Shown: one piece after another, positions 1 through 12,845 of the stretch | Layout: the number at the start of each line of letters is the position of its first letter | How positions within the stretch are numbered: position 1 is the stretch's first letter | Assembly: GCA_963678675.1 (NCBI GenBank) | Contig: OY783195.1 | Location: 4,412,001 to 4,476,000, forward strand | Origin: Xiphydria camelus | Taxonomy: Eukaryota; Arthropoda; Insecta; Hymenoptera; Xiphydriidae | Direction of reading: 5' to 3' | DNA: 64,000 nt | Program-made: the position numbers and the translations under genes | The notes under the pieces: generated by a model | The model's database searches: none | The model's input: only the letters and a program-made list of their open reading frames with translations | Told to the model about the DNA's origin: nothing

Positions 1-1100
1 ACCGAAGGAACGGAGTGGGGAGCGGCAGAGAAGGATGGGTGGCCTAGGCCAAGTCGGGGTGGCTTGTCGGGGGTCATGGTTCCGCCCTCGAGTCTTGTTT
101 TTCACCCGGCAAGAAAAGTGGATACATATACGCCCCGCGAACCATCCTAAACCGCGTTTTCTATACAGCTATATTCGGAGCTGTCTACACCGCGTATTTG
201 CTATGTATTTGCACGCCGCTCGGCGCGCCCCGATATGCGTACGCCCCCGTTTACGGCTCCACTTTGCATTGCGATGCGCGATATTTCTTTCGGTAGATTC
301 TCTAAAAATTCCGATCGACGCCCCGGCGACGTGCCGAGGAACGACCTCGGGTCTGGGGGAAAGATCGAGGTGATTGCAAGAGGGTGAGGGAAGCGGAGAT
401 AGCCCCCGTTACGGGGTGAGGCAATTTCGATAATTTCCAAGACTTCTGACCTCGGCCGAGTCTTGACCTATCCGAATGTATATAGGCGTATGTACGAACG
501 TGGATCAGAAGGGGGGCGTGGAGCCGAGTGTAATCATCGCGAAGGAAGTCCGAAGGAGGGGAGTGATAGGCCTTCTAAGTACGCGCGATCGAGAAGTTCT
601 GCGAGAAAAAGTAGAGAAAAAAAAAGTATCATATATATCACCGCGTCGACGTAAGATACGCCAGAAAATTCCCCCGCGGAACAACGACAATCGCGCGTGC
701 TCCGTTTGTCCGTTTTAAACTCTCCGATATCGCCTCCTCCCCCGTTTCACGATATACTTTCCCGATTTCTCATCTTTCTCCTCCCGGCCGATTTACAGCG
801 GCGAAAAAATATTTCTTTCGCTTCGCGCGCGAGAAGGAAAGAGGGGAGAAAGAAAGCGGCGACGATTTCGTCGCGAAGCGAAGGCAATTAACCTTATCTC
901 GGCGAATAAAGTGCATCGCTGAGGAGCAACCCGTGACCTGAGATAGATACCGCGGGGAGATCGGTCTCTCACCGCCGCACCGAAAGACATTTCGGAACGA
1001 GGCGGTCGGGACGATGAGTATTCCGCTAGACCGCGTCCGAGCTAGAGTGTACGAAGATAAACTACGCGCGAAAAGCCGCTATTATTATACGTCCGTAATA
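1..1100. other. No gene seen; GC-rich flank
   Basis: Open frames are short and arginine-rich on both strands, as expected by chance in CpG-rich DNA. No motif or splice-bounded exon was recognised. Confidence 0.5.
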
Positions 1101-1270
1101 CTCAAAAAAATTTGGCCACAACTAGAAAAAATTATAGTAATTGCAGTGATAATTTTCTTCGCGATAGCAAGAATTCTTGCTACACTAGCAATATTTTTCT
1201 AGTTGTCACCAAATAATGTCTGAGGCAGCCAGAAATATAACTGTGGATTGGCTAAATATTTTTTTCAGTG
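1101..1270 (+). repeat. 0.17-kb MITE, copy 1
   Basis: Nearly the same sequence recurs at 15124-15291. The left end is ctcaaaaaaatttgg and the right end ctaaatatttttttcagtg. The ends form an imperfect inverted repeat. A second imperfect pair inside, around acaactagaaaa, brackets the middle. Confidence 0.75.
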
Positions 1271-2612
1271 AAGCCAGATATAGGGGATACGAGAAAGAGA
1301 GAGAAAGAGAGAGAGCGAATCGCTTCGTACGAGAGGCACGAATCGGAATATCGCCCATTATGCATTGCGTAACCGCGTCCCGTCTATCAATTATTACAGA
1401 ACGTAGCCTCGCGTCGAACGATCGACCGCTGAGCGTGGGAGGCGCGGGTAGTTATATTACCCGAACCGGACGGAATTACCGTATTGTCGTTCGCCCGCGA
1501 TACGCGCTGGAACGGAATTGCGACGAATAGATTTTTTCCATCGAACGCGCGCGAGACGTCGTATCGGATACGTGGAATACCTCCATCCGGTGCCGGTAGC
1601 CACAATTATAAGCGGTCACCGCTAATAGGATCACCTAGATATAAAGGCGGTTAGACATAGGAGGCCAACTTTCATGGCCTGAAAGAAACGAACTCGACGT
1701 ATCAGAAGTCGAATCACTTTCCTCCATGTCATTTGAAGAACCCGTCCCGAAAGCTTTCCCTCTGGCGCGCGTCCATCCTCCGCGGCTCGCTCGTCTCTCT
1801 CGACGCATCTCTACATTTTCACGGAGCACACCGATTCTCGAACTCGGCAGACGCGTCCGCCGGATCGACGAGGGGGTCGAATCGGAGCGCGGTACGCGAA
1901 TTGCGTAGTACCTACGTTTCGAGAAAGCCGGGGGTGGCAACAGACAGGGCGTGGCCGTCCTTGAACCTGCCTATCGAGCGAAAGTGATCTTCTCCCCATC
2001 CCGCCGTCCCTTCCTCCCGACCCATCATCGTCTGTCCCGCGACCCTCTTCTGTTAAGGTAGGTTAGGCCAGACTCTCTCTTTAACCCACCCCCGCGCTCC
2101 CCGTCATCGAGCCCTCTACGTCACTTTTTGCATGATGTCGACGCGGCGTCCTTCTTCGTCCTCTCCCGCGCGCGGTCTCGACCTTCCTCTCCCGTCGCGG
2201 TGCGTAGACACATCGGACGAACACTCGTCGCCCGGAGCGCATTTTTTTTTTCGAATTTCCCGTTCGACAAAAACGCCCTCGGAGGAGAATGATCGGAAGG
2301 GAGGAGGGACCATCGATTCGACAAACGGTTTACGGCGGATCCGAGCTAATACTTCGCCTCGGTATACGCGTCCCCGGCGGCATCCCCGATATCCGTCGAG
2401 GGAGCATCACCGTTCCGAGACGATATTCGCGGACACCGACGAGAGGTGAGAGGACTGGCGGACGAGACGCGGCGCGCGCGCGGGAGTCGCCTGACCCGAT
2501 CGTCGAGGGAAAAGAAATCGATCGATCTCTCCTCGGACGGTATACCTATGCGAAGAATACGGTAGGCTCGGAAAATGTCTGGTTAAAAGAAAATGATAAA
2601 CGGAAAAAGTGA
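1271..2612. other. No gene seen
   Basis: GC-rich sequence with a short GA run near 1290-1316. Overlapping short frames on both strands carry no recognisable protein. Confidence 0.45.
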
Positions 2613-2844
2613 TACCAGTAAATTTTACATTATTCACAATAAGAGAGGTAGGTACGCACGAGGGCTTTCGGTTGCTTTTACATTGTGTTACGGTAAATTT
2701 TCTTTTGACAACATTAAATCGTGATGGTGTACATTACGATTTACTAGTTTCTAAGGAAAAATTGTTCTTCGGCATATTAGGAACATCCGAAAACTCTTAT
2801 GTGTACCTCTCTTATTGTAATTATAGTAACATTTACTAGTGTAT
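2613..2844. mobile_element. 0.23-kb TIR element
   Basis: Inverted arms share ccagtaaattttac and cacaataagagaggta on the left with the complement of ctctcttattgtaatt and atttactagtg on the right. Both ends abut TA, which suggests a TA target duplication. AT-rich inside, with no coding capacity. Confidence 0.7.
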
Positions 2845-2917
2845 CGGCCTTTCCGTGTATCCCGCAACATTCGCGTTATCCGCCGACGTATCGAGCCAAA
2901 TATCTATAGAGGCGTAT

Positions 2918-3038
2918 CGTCACGGGCCCAGTTTTCGATCAGCTAAGGTTTTCACGGCATTCTTTTTACTATACAATAAGTATAATAAATTGATAAATCA
3001 AAATCTTTTTCGTTTTGCAATTGTTAAATTGATTAGCA
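2918..3038 (+). repeat. 0.12-kb interspersed repeat, copy 1
   Basis: Aligns with 33612-33731 over about 120 bp. Shared stretches include gttcttt-ttactata and gataaattgataaatcaaa with small changes. Its family is not identified. Confidence 0.65.
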
Positions 3039-4314
3039 GGTATACCACGTCGATCGCTTTCTCGCACTTTGAGAATCCGACGCCGGACGAGACTGCGTCA
3101 AAGGTATCCGTTGTGATCTCTTCGCGGAATCCTCTTCCTCCGACATATTCAATTTCTACATTTCCGCCCGCGCGTTTCGCGCCCACCCCGTCGCTCCTTC
3201 GCCGCCTAATAATAAAGCCGGTGCGACGGACGAGACGGTCGCTCGCTCGCGCGCGCGTATACGACGGAACCCTTCGCGAGTCGCGCGAGAAAAACAACTT
3301 ATCCCTCTTTCTCGCCCTCCTTATCTCGTTGGCAACCTCCGCGTCGCGGCGACGATCGGGGTCCGTTGAAAAATCAACCCCTCGCCCGCTCCAATCTCGT
3401 CATCCCCGTCGAGTGTGCATGTGTGGCATTGCAAGGACGTGCGTGAGTGCGTATAAGGGATGAGAGGGAGGGAGGGAGAGAAAGAGAGAGAGGACTCCCA
3501 CTCGTAGTCATGGCGACTGCCGGGTTCCACCGTCTGATCGATACACCACGGTCAAGGTTATCGCGAAACCTGCGACTCGACCCTCCCCTATCCTCCCTTT
3601 CTCTCAGCTACGTACTTTTGCCTCAGCCTCGCAATCTCCCTCGTCACGCTAATCGAGACGATCTCGTCTCCGACGGTTGCAATTTTCCGAGTCCGGGGAG
3701 CTTTTTCATACGTCTGACGCGGGCGAAAAAAAGAATCGGCCTTGCGAGTGCTTCGCGTAGGGGGACACGCGTTGATTGACGACGACGATCGGAGCGCGAG
3801 TCACGACAATCGACTCCCGGAAGCGCGGCGCGAGCGATCGAACGATGCTGTTGAACGCGCGCGTCGCGATGTGCAAAATTAGAACGGGAGCGCAGGTGTT
3901 CGAACTCCGTATATCGGTCGTTATCGTTATCGGCACGGCGTCGGCGCTATTCGCAGTCTTCGCGAGCGATAGCCGTCAGCCGTTCACAGATCTCGCATCG
4001 GGGAATCCCCAGCGATCGAAGGGCACTCGCACTCGCGTGCGACGAACCGCGAGCTGCGCAGTGAAGCGCGATAAATCGCGAGCTCGCCCTCGCGCGCCGC
4101 ATCGGAGCGCAGCGGCGATTCGCGATTGCTGCACGCATCCGAGCTGCAACTATCGACGACGTTTTGGGTCATTTGCGGAGCGCGACTGCTGCGTTGGAAA
4201 AACAACGCCGGCGATAAGGGATGAAGCAGAGACGCAGGGACGATAACCGAGGGCGATTAGCGTAAGCTCACTCGAACGGGGAAAAAATATCGCCGAGGAG
4301 GATGAGTTCTCCCA
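3039..4314. other. No gene seen
   Basis: CpG-rich sequence with a gagagaga run near 3480. No splice-bounded or conserved exon was recognised. Confidence 0.45.
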
Positions 4315-5085
4315 CAGGGTGTCCAGCAAAAAATCGGAATTTCAAATTCCCTGACTTCTCTAGGATTTTCAGGCCCGAGATATACGTATCTTTCCCTGAC
4401 TAGTCTAAAGTTATTCTTTTATATTACTACAGCAATTATTGAGTTCGGATTCTGACCTCAATGACTGATTCATTGTGATACATTGAAAATAGTTTGGTGT
4501 AAAACAAGACGGATTTAGAAACGTGTGTGGCACGCTCAACGTCTCGGACCGAGATAGGTCGATGAGGTATATTGTGCACCCTGAGTAGAAGCGAGTTGAT
4601 TGGAGCAATTCTGCGAACAGCTGACCAGGGCTCAAAAAGAACGTACACTTTCCGAACGTTCGGAACTGTCGTATGAGGCTAAATTGACTCGTCAGGAGTG
4701 AAACTTCAATCATTATCAGCTCATTGGCTGTGAGCTTTTGGCTCATATTTATAATATAATACTTTTTTGAAGATTACATTTTTATCTATAACAAAGTCTT
4801 GTATCGATGTAGGCCAAAAATTAATTAATAATGAGATAATAGTAATTGAAGTTTCTTTCATGGCGAGCAAGTTTAGCCTCATATGGTACAGCAGTGCAGA
4901 AACGCGATACAGCAGACTTGCAATTTTCAACAAGCCGATTTCCGTAAAGGCCTTTCTCTAAAGACTCGAGGGAAAAAATCCAGAAAAATTTCAGGATTCC
5001 CCGTCAATTCCCTGATTTTTCCAGAAACATCCAATTCCCCGGCAACTCCAGGTTTTCCAGATTTCCCTGACCGCTAGACACCCTG
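4315..5085. mobile_element. hAT-like non-autonomous element
   Basis: Begins cagggtgtccagc and ends gctagacaccctg, so the ends are inverted repeats of the CAGGGTGTCYAGC type usual for hAT elements. Both subterminal parts repeat the phrase attccctgattttt. No clear 8-bp target duplication was found. A second palindromic element is nested at 4667-4889. No transposase is encoded. Confidence 0.65.
4667..4889. mobile_element. TACCATATGAGG palindromic MITE, copy A (nested)
   Basis: The arms run inward from gtatgaggctaaat and from the complement of tttagcctcatatggta for about 80 bp and flank a centre containing ttttttgaagattac. Clear relatives lie at 49042-49210 and 52219-52440. Inserted inside the hAT-like element. 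Confidence 0.75.
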
Positions 5086-6816
5086 CCGAACTCCAACGCG
5101 ACCGCGTCGAGGCGAGCGGAAAATCTTATCGATCACGCGAGCGGAGTTTTGCGCCGCGTAGTTGCTGTATACACGATGGGAAGAGGAACGGCGAGACGGC
5201 AACGACCACGCCATACCTGAATGTCTGGGGCCTGTGACGGGGCGAAGAGCGAACGAGACAGGGGATCGACGTGTGGAAGCGGTGGGATAGGTGGAGCACG
5301 CCGGTGATAATTCACACGTTCGCCAGAATTTCATATAACCGAATAACACGCGGGGCTGTCGAAGCCGCCGGTAAAAAGAGGCACGGAGATCTGCGGATCC
5401 GCGTTCAGGACGAGTCGGCGATACTCCGGTGTCCGGAATAATCGTCACCCTTTGCAGTCGCGAGTGCGACAAAACAAAAATACCTGACAAAGTAACATCG
5501 ACCGCGAAAGGAACGTTATGCTTTGTCGCGAGAGAAATTTCATCCGAGCACGACACCAGGTATTTTTCCACGAACGACAAGTGGACCCAACTGCGCGTAT
5601 AAAAGGAGAAAAATACGTTTCGCGTCAGACGATGCATCCGCTCGAAGTGTAACGTTGCGACGTATACCGTCGTCGTTCCCGTATACGCTTCGCGGCTAGT
5701 GAAAAAGTGGAGCGTCGAGAAAAACAGAATTGGCGAGTCGTCTCGGGTAGACGACGACGACAATAGGGATTTGTCCGCGCGGGGGGGTTGCGAGTGGAAA
5801 GGAAGAGGAGTGATATCCCGGGGGGTGGGACAGAGGCGAGACCGTTTAACGAGGGTTGAGAATCGCGGAGGCCGTGACCGTGACCTTGGCGTCGGGGGTT
5901 ATCGAGCGCCAGGACTTTCACTGCCCCAGCCGTTCCACCCCCGTTCCCGCCACCGACCGCCAGCCAACTTTCTCCGACGCAGAGCGAATCCCGCGCACGA
6001 CCCCCACCCCGTCTCTCCCTCGACAGAGGTGAGTCTAGACGGTTTCCTTGCACCCTTCCCCCACCATCGTCGCGATCGCGCACGGTCGGTCGCGCTATTG
6101 CGACGTTCGCGCCTACCCCTCCGAAAAATCATGTTACGCGGTCGTGCACCGTCTGGGTTGAAATAGCCGGCGTGTCGTGCAGGGTTTTCTGACCCCTCTC
6201 AGAGGTCGTGCGCGGCGATCTCATCCGTTTCCACCGCCATCGAGTACACGGCGATCCCCGTGGGCCTGCAGGGGCGAGTGAGGGTGGCTGGGTGCGTTTT
6301 TTACCGCGGGGCATCGTGTGTTTTGGGAGGAGAAAATTCCGGGGAAAAATGGGATCAAAGCGGGACGGCGAAAAAGACTGGGTTTGATACCCCATCGCGC
6401 CTAAAGGTTTAATACCCCGTCGTCTGGACGGCGGAGGGATGAACCTGTCGCGATTGTCGTCTTGTATACCGCGAGGATTCATCGTCGAGTTATCGTATTG
6501 GGAACCTCTTAACCGTGTAGAGCGATAAGTGGGGTGAGGAGTGTCGGAGGGGTTTGGAATTTTTTTGGTATCGATTTCGTCGCGGAGGGTGTGCGATGCG
6601 GTCGGCGCTGCGGAAGGGTAGCTTCCGCGGTGAAGGCTCCCTAATCGGGGCGGATAGGCAGCGACCATATGATAATATTGTGCGACACGATGCGGCTGGA
6701 CGCTCGTGGTATACCTCTGACGTATACTCGTGTATATAGGTATAGGACTCCCCCTTGATACATCTATACGTATTTACATCTCGATAAAAAAAATAGTAGA
6801 TATCCAGATACGGGCA
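5086..6816. other. No gene seen
   Basis: GC-rich. Frames overlap on both strands without recognisable domains. Confidence 0.45.
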
Positions 6817-7549
6817 CACTGTAAATGTTTGTAAAATTACAACACCTTGATACGCAATAGTATCGTAAAATTACAAATCAAAGTATAGAGAAAATTATTT
6901 ATACAATCATATCTTAAATCTAATGTAAATATTATAATTTCATCATACATTCTTAAAATAACATTCGAAGTTTGTAATTTTTTGAACTTCATATTTCGAA
7001 ATTAAGGATATTCTTAATTTTAAAATAAGTATCAAATGTTCAAATACACTGTGAAAATTACAAAACGTGTTTTCGAAAATTATAAGAATTTATATTGATT
7101 TTACAATACGAGATATTAAAATTACAACTTCGTGCATCGAAATTACAATTTGGTGCATTAAAGTTATCAATGTTTACGAGGATGAGGAACTGTAAGGCGA
7201 GCGAGCAGATGACGGCTCTGGAGGCATATGAAGTCGATAGTCATCGTGCAGTTTGTACAATTTTTTGCACAGAGAGTATAAGACTTTTGATATTATATGC
7301 GCCAGACGCTTCATCGGGATTATTTTACGACGTACAAAGATAAATACCATCATCTCGCGTAAGCTCAGGTTGCGTATTTGCGTTGCGTTAAAACAAATAT
7401 TAATTTGCAACAAATATTTCAAAATTTTAATACAAATGTATATTATATTTTAGGATATAAATGTATCGTAATTTCAATACACACTTGTGTATGATAAAAA
7501 CTACCTACACATTTGTATATTCATTTTATAACAGATATTTTTTACAGTG
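6817..7549. mobile_element. AT-rich 0.73-kb TIR element
   Basis: Begins cactgtaaatg and ends tttttacagtg. The interior is AT-rich and repeats aaattacaa many times. It is sharply bounded by GC-rich DNA. Flanks are CA and TA. No coding capacity. Confidence 0.6.
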
Positions 7550-9406
7550 TACATTACATTTCGGATTTTTAGAACCAGCGTGGAAAAAAACAAGTAAAGC
7601 GGGGTAGTGGCGCGACATGGATTTCAAAGATTTTGATTTTTGGCTAAATGTCACGGAGCACCCCCACACCATACCTACCCACTATCACGGCCTACGCAAA
7701 TAAATGTATACTCGCGGATTTGTCAAGTTGGAGCAAAGATTCGCTCGATGGAGTTGGCAAGGTTGTCTCGACGACGTAAGACGTGCGTCGCGATATAAAA
7801 CAAAATCGAGGCGGGGGTATGGGGGTTCGGGCGAATCGATAACAACCGCCCCAGACGACCTTCGAGAAAACCACCCCCGTACGCAACCCCTAAACCCAGG
7901 CGTAATAAACCAAGAGACGTCGCGACGTGCCTTCCTCCCCACACTATCCTACCTCACTCGACGGCCCCTCTCGTCATCTGCGTACCCTCACCTTACAAAT
8001 GTATCTATCGCCCCCGTTTTTTCATCCGAGATTGTCGATTTTTGGTCCGAGAGGATCCTTGAAAAGTAATCGACTCGTAGAACACTTTCCGATGGCGCTA
8101 AATAAATTTGCACTCGCGATTCTCCCCCGAGACTAAATTTATCCAGGTCAACGTCGTCGAGCCTCCGACGCTTCCGGTTTGGTCCGCGATATTTTATACG
8201 TAGATGCGATCGTCGATAGATTATTCTCTCGATTATGTCGCTGGAAAATCGAACAAAGCGATACGCGTGCTCGTAAAATGAGAGAAATGTAAAATAAAGA
8301 CACGCGCGTACGTTTTTCCTACATTTCCTTTAGTTCGAAAAGAAATTATCTAACCTACCCCCGGCAAGCTATAACCGATAACCGCAAACACTCCCCCTCG
8401 GAACGCAGCCGGACTCGTCTGTAAAATTATTAAACAGCGGTGAGAAGCGACGAGTTCTCCGCACGTTTCCATCGCCAACCCAGAGAATCGCCGAGACGGC
8501 AATTTCCTTTGGAGGTATAACATATCCCGTGCGCGCTGCGGTCTGAATAACAAGTACAGTTCAAGTCTCGTGACGTTTCGTGCTCTACGAATACAGAAGT
8601 CATCGCGGCGAAAGAATTGATAATTCGTTCCGGTCCATTGCGGAATGCCAAAAATTCCGACCGATGATTAAGAGCGAATTCGAACGTTTCCTCGCAGAGG
8701 AGTCATTTCGAGGGCGGGGGAGGTCGCGAATGCCCGGGTCGTAGGTACGCGCGCCCCCGCAGACGGCGCCTGAGAAATTATTAAACAGCAGCGAGAGAAA
8801 GAGTCCGAGTTTTTCTCCCCCGCTTTCCTCAGGTCTCCCTTGATCTTCCCCGGCTTATTTTCAGGGGGGGGGGGAGACGACAGAGCGTGCCGGGCACGTA
8901 GTAGTCGCGTTCGTACGGATGCACACGCGAGGAGTCGCGAGGGTATCGAACCTCCCCCGTGAGCACGATAATTTCGCACACTTTTCTCCCGATGAAACTT
9001 TCACGAGACAAAGCGAGCGGCCTGCCGTGTCGCGTGGGGAGAGATACGGGCAGGCGAGGCAGACGGGGTGCGAGCCCAGGTGAGGGTAGGTCTTGAACCG
9101 AATTAGCATGTTTGAGAGAGTCTCGATCGACTAGGTGGGTTCCGCAGGGTCGTCGTCGGGACTCAGGGACGTACGCGATCGAAGTAACTGGCCGTTCCTG
9201 AATGCCGTGTATAAGGCTTCCAAGGGGGTGGCCCTTTGCTATAGAATGCCTCGTCCCACGCGGATCGAGATGTGCGCGCATAGATGTGGGTGTTTCTCCT
9301 TCGGCAATTCTTTTGCGAAGATTTCCCAGAAATTTATCTCACGTTCCGACGTCCGATTTTGTCGGGCGCGCGAAAGAATAATTTTAGGGACGAGATCGTA
9401 TAGGTG
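7550..9406. other. No gene seen
   Basis: A fragment near 7620-7665 resembles part of the repeat at about 15575-15605 (gatttttgg-taaatgtc). The rest is CpG-rich with a short poly-G at about 8865. Confidence 0.45.
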
Positions 9407-10243
9407 TACGGAGAAAAATGCAGGGCTCCCGTCCAGTCAGATGTTCAAAAGGTGTGTTTTAATGACTCATTATTTGAAAAAAAAAAATGACCAATCCCTC
9501 CTCATCAGAGCATTACGAAGGGATGAGAAACAGCAGTTTAATAGCGGTTTTTAATAAATTCAGTAAAGATCTTACCGCAAAAAAATCATCTAACCATGGG
9601 ACATGATGCAAACAACGAAATTTTTACTGTAGACCACGGTAACATTCATTTATCCCTCGCTCTATTTCAGTCATTTGTTTTCCTGAAAAAACAATCAATT
9701 TTACCCTGAAACATATCGATACCTTAGTTCTATTATAATAGGCCGTATCCCACATTCGAACAATTATCCAGGAGACGATAAAAACGTCTGTCATTCTTTA
9801 AAATAATCGCTATAACAATTTGAATATTTCTTCATCAAGTGATATTAACACTTATTTATTAATGTCATATACGAGGTCTCACCGTCTGATATTGACATAG
9901 GAATCGTGCGAGTGCGAGTGAGAACGCAGATTAACCCCGGTGAACATATAAGAGTTTCTCTGTCGCACACTCTAACTGGACAAGTTCGAGAAGGACGGAA
10001 AATGTGCGTTCTCACTCGCCCTCGCACGATTCCTATGTCAATATCAGACGGTAAGACCCAGTAGATGGTAAGTGATATAGGCGCGATAAGGAGGGAAAGA
10101 GAGCGATAAAAGGTCGCCGTTTTCCGATGTGGAATACGACCTATTAGAACTAAGATATCGATATGTAAAAATTTGGTCGTTGACATCGTGTCCCATGGTT
10201 ACGTGAATTTCACGGTAATTTTTAACGAAAATTTATCTCTGTG
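9407..10243. mobile_element. Nested-palindrome foldback element
   Basis: Three nested pairs of inverted arms are visible: 9589-9627 with 10166-10202, 9712-9758 with 10126-10167, and 9882-9928 with 10005-10051. The innermost pair is 47 bp with one mismatch. Outermost ends tacggagaaaaat and atttatctctgtg fit the CACGG-type termini of other elements here. No clean target duplication. Confidence 0.75.
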
Positions 10244-10322
10244 CACATATCAGTGCGCGATTTTACGCGGAACATTTTTAAAAAACGTCATCACGACACG
10301 AATGCATTACAGACTTCCGGTA

Positions 10323-10478
10323 CGCTGAGAAAGATAACTCGCTCAATTCAATCAAAATCCTGGAGACAATGACCAAACCGTTTAGTGAAATACGTATCGA
10401 CCAATATTTTAGTTGGAATAACTAAATGCGTTTAACTAGGTGCGTTTTGTCATTTTAACCTAATTATTTTTCTCAGTG
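10323..10478. mobile_element. 0.16-kb MITE with TA duplication
   Basis: Begins cgctgagaaagataact and ends aattatttttctcagtg. TA is present immediately outside both ends (10321-10322 and 10479-10480). Confidence 0.7.
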
Positions 10479-11417
10479 TAAATATAGAGGATCACCCCTC
10501 ACTCGCCTGCGTCTAAATAATAGTCCTCCCACCAGCTTCTAATTCGCACGAGACAACTCGCGCCCGAGAATCGAAATTTAAACAGCGGAAAGACACGCTG
10601 TCTTGCGACAAGCGGAGAGAGAGACAGAGATTCGCTTTCGCGTGGGCTTTCAAATGAGTGCAAGAAACGGTCGAGAGTTGATATCGCCGTTTCGAGAAGC
10701 CTATTTCCGCTTATTACCGCAAAAAGAGAAGCGGGGAACGGTACGTCGTTGCACCTTCTTACCGGGATTCGAAAAAAAAAGTCGAAACGGCCGATCACGC
10801 GGACGAAAAGCGAAAAGAAAGGCGAGTAACGGGGGAAAGCAACGAAGATCGGAGATTCCTCTCCGATTTCAGCGCCCTGTGCGCCGCGGCAATTGTACGC
10901 GGCGGGTGTGCGATAAATACTGCGACGCGTGAAAAAAAAAATGTCGAAACGTCAGCAGCCAAGTTCGCCTCGTCTGCGGCGCGACAGCCGTGACGTGACG
11001 TAATTCGGAATGCGCGGAATGAAGTAACGGGCGACCAAGCGCAAATGCCTGATCGGGGTTTTGCGAAAGACTCGTATAGAATCGTTCGCAAATAAAGTCC
11101 TCCCTCTCGCGCCATCGCGGAGGGGCCCGAGGGGAGCGTCGTCGTCGTCGTCGTCGTCGTCAGAAATCAACGCGATTTGGGTCAGCCGCTTCCTCCTCTT
11201 CGTATCGGCGAGATTCGACCGCACGCGCCGCCGCGGACGAGACCTTGCCCCGGCGTTTGATTTCCGAGGCGAAGGGAACGCGCCGCGCGCGACGCTTTAG
11301 CGCGAAGCCGCGTAGTTCGGGTGAAGAGAAGAAGTGGGTCGACTTTGGTTCGATTCCGCCGAACGGCTATCCGAGTAGGTGGAAATCGCGACCGCGCTCA
11401 TTGAGGGGAAAGGTCTG
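10479..11417. other. No gene seen; (GTC)8 microsatellite
   Basis: GC-rich sequence with a trinucleotide run gtcgtcgtc at about 11137-11161. No exon recognised. Confidence 0.5.
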
Positions 11418-11795
11418 CACGGAGAAATACGGAACTCTGTTCTAAGTAATAAAAATTACATCGCCGCTGTAGTTAAAAATTCGAAGTGTTAACAAATACT
11501 CGTTTCGCATCACATATTACCATAAAAAAATAGAAAAAATTAAAATAAAGTAAATTTCACTACGCAAATATTTAGGTAGTTAAAAATGTACTATATAGTA
11601 TTTAAAATAATAACGTTAAAATCGTCATTTCTCACTACTAATATAATGAGTTTTACTAAGTGCTTTATAAATTGATCACTTAAACATTGTAAATCATCAA
11701 TCCGATTCAGCTTTATTATATATTATATACACCAGTATTTTTAACTCAAATATTCAAGAACAATTTCTTATAATTCGAACTCCATTTTTCTCCGT
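11418..11795. mobile_element. AT-rich TIR element
   Basis: Begins cacggagaaatacgga and ends tccatttttctccgta. Subterminal gttaaaaattcg and tttttaactca also form an inverted pair. The AT-rich block stands out from GC-rich flanks. The ends fit the CACGG group. Confidence 0.55.
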
Positions 11796-12438
11796 ATATA
11801 GTTGTGAATATGAATTTAATAGAAAAATTTATTTGAAATAAATAAAAACTTATTCACATAGACTTTTGATCAATGTGAATAAATTCCTACTCATATTAAA
11901 TACATTTTCCTATTAAGTTCTACGTATTATCTATCGTAGACCTTTCTCCCGAGTGTGCTTTCCTCCGCGAGCGCTACCAAATTCAGTCGCAACGACGATG
12001 AATCGTATAGGTGACCTACTCGACGAGTTGCGTAAATTGTTTTGAAAAACTGCACGAACGAGGTTCGAACGAATCGCGCTTTGCAACCGGACTCGAAAGT
12101 TGAAAGGTAATACAATTCGGGTAACAATGCTGAAGAAGACGTAAACGAGAGAGGAATGTCCTGAAGGGACGTGACGCAAGCGGGGCGAGGAACGACTCGA
12201 CGCGATTCTCTCGGCTGATTTTTTTTTCTCGCCAATGCACGGAGTTGAAGCGCGTTAAGAAGTGATATGCTTTGAATACGACCTCGTCTCACGATCTTAT
12301 CGACGATTTCTACGATTCCATCGCTTCGGCGCGAATCTCGATACCCTCGCCCTGCCCTCGCGATCGGTCTCCCCTCAGCAGCCAGATGTTCTCGGACTGG
12401 ATAAGTTACGTGCAACTTTAATCGTTCGTGGGTATTAC

Positions 12439-12845
12439 CAGGGTTGCCACAAATTTTGATTTTAAAAATTCCCTGATTTCTCCAGGTTTTCCATACCTAC
12501 CCTAAAAGAATTCCCAGACTTTTTTCCCGTTTTTCCACGCTGAGAGAAATAATTGCTGGTGCCAACAAAATATTCTTGAACCAAGAACACATGATCTTAA
12601 AAATATTTAAGAATACAGATTCTTGATCGAAGGATACAATATTCTTCATTCGGGAATACCTACGTTGGGACAAGACATTTTTCTTGCACGGAAGCAACAA
12701 TTACGCAACCGCCTAACAAGTATTTTCTTGCACGAAGAAAACCATGACTTGATCTTGGAATTATATGAATTTTTTCATTAAAGAAAACATCTTTGTGGCA
12801 CCGGCAATTATGTATTTCTCTCAGTGCAGGTCTGTAGCAATCCTG
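12439..12845. mobile_element. CAGGGTTGCCAC-type hAT-like element interrupted by a MITE
   Basis: Begins cagggttgccaca and ends tgtagcaatcctg, an imperfect inverted pair. The direct repeat attac abuts both ends, shorter than the 8 bp expected of hAT. The left part contains attccctgatttctccagg, also present in the element at 4315-5085. A separate MITE occupies 12538-12825. Confidence 0.6.
12538..12825. mobile_element. CACTGAGAGAAATA MITE, copy 1
   Basis: Begins cgctgagagaaataattgct and ends aattatgtatttctctcagtg. The terminal match continues into ggtgcca. CA lies directly outside both ends. A second copy lies at 49983-50255, sharing cagattcttgatcgaag and ttcttgcacgaagaaaacc-like stretches. Confidence 0.75.

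Noticed and set aside
2054..2068. ttaggtaggttagg-like words near insect telomere repeats
   Set aside because: Only one or two imperfect units, with no array.
11340..11370. ggttcgattcc resembling a tRNA T-loop
   Set aside because: No A box, acceptor stem or anticodon arm could be drawn around it.
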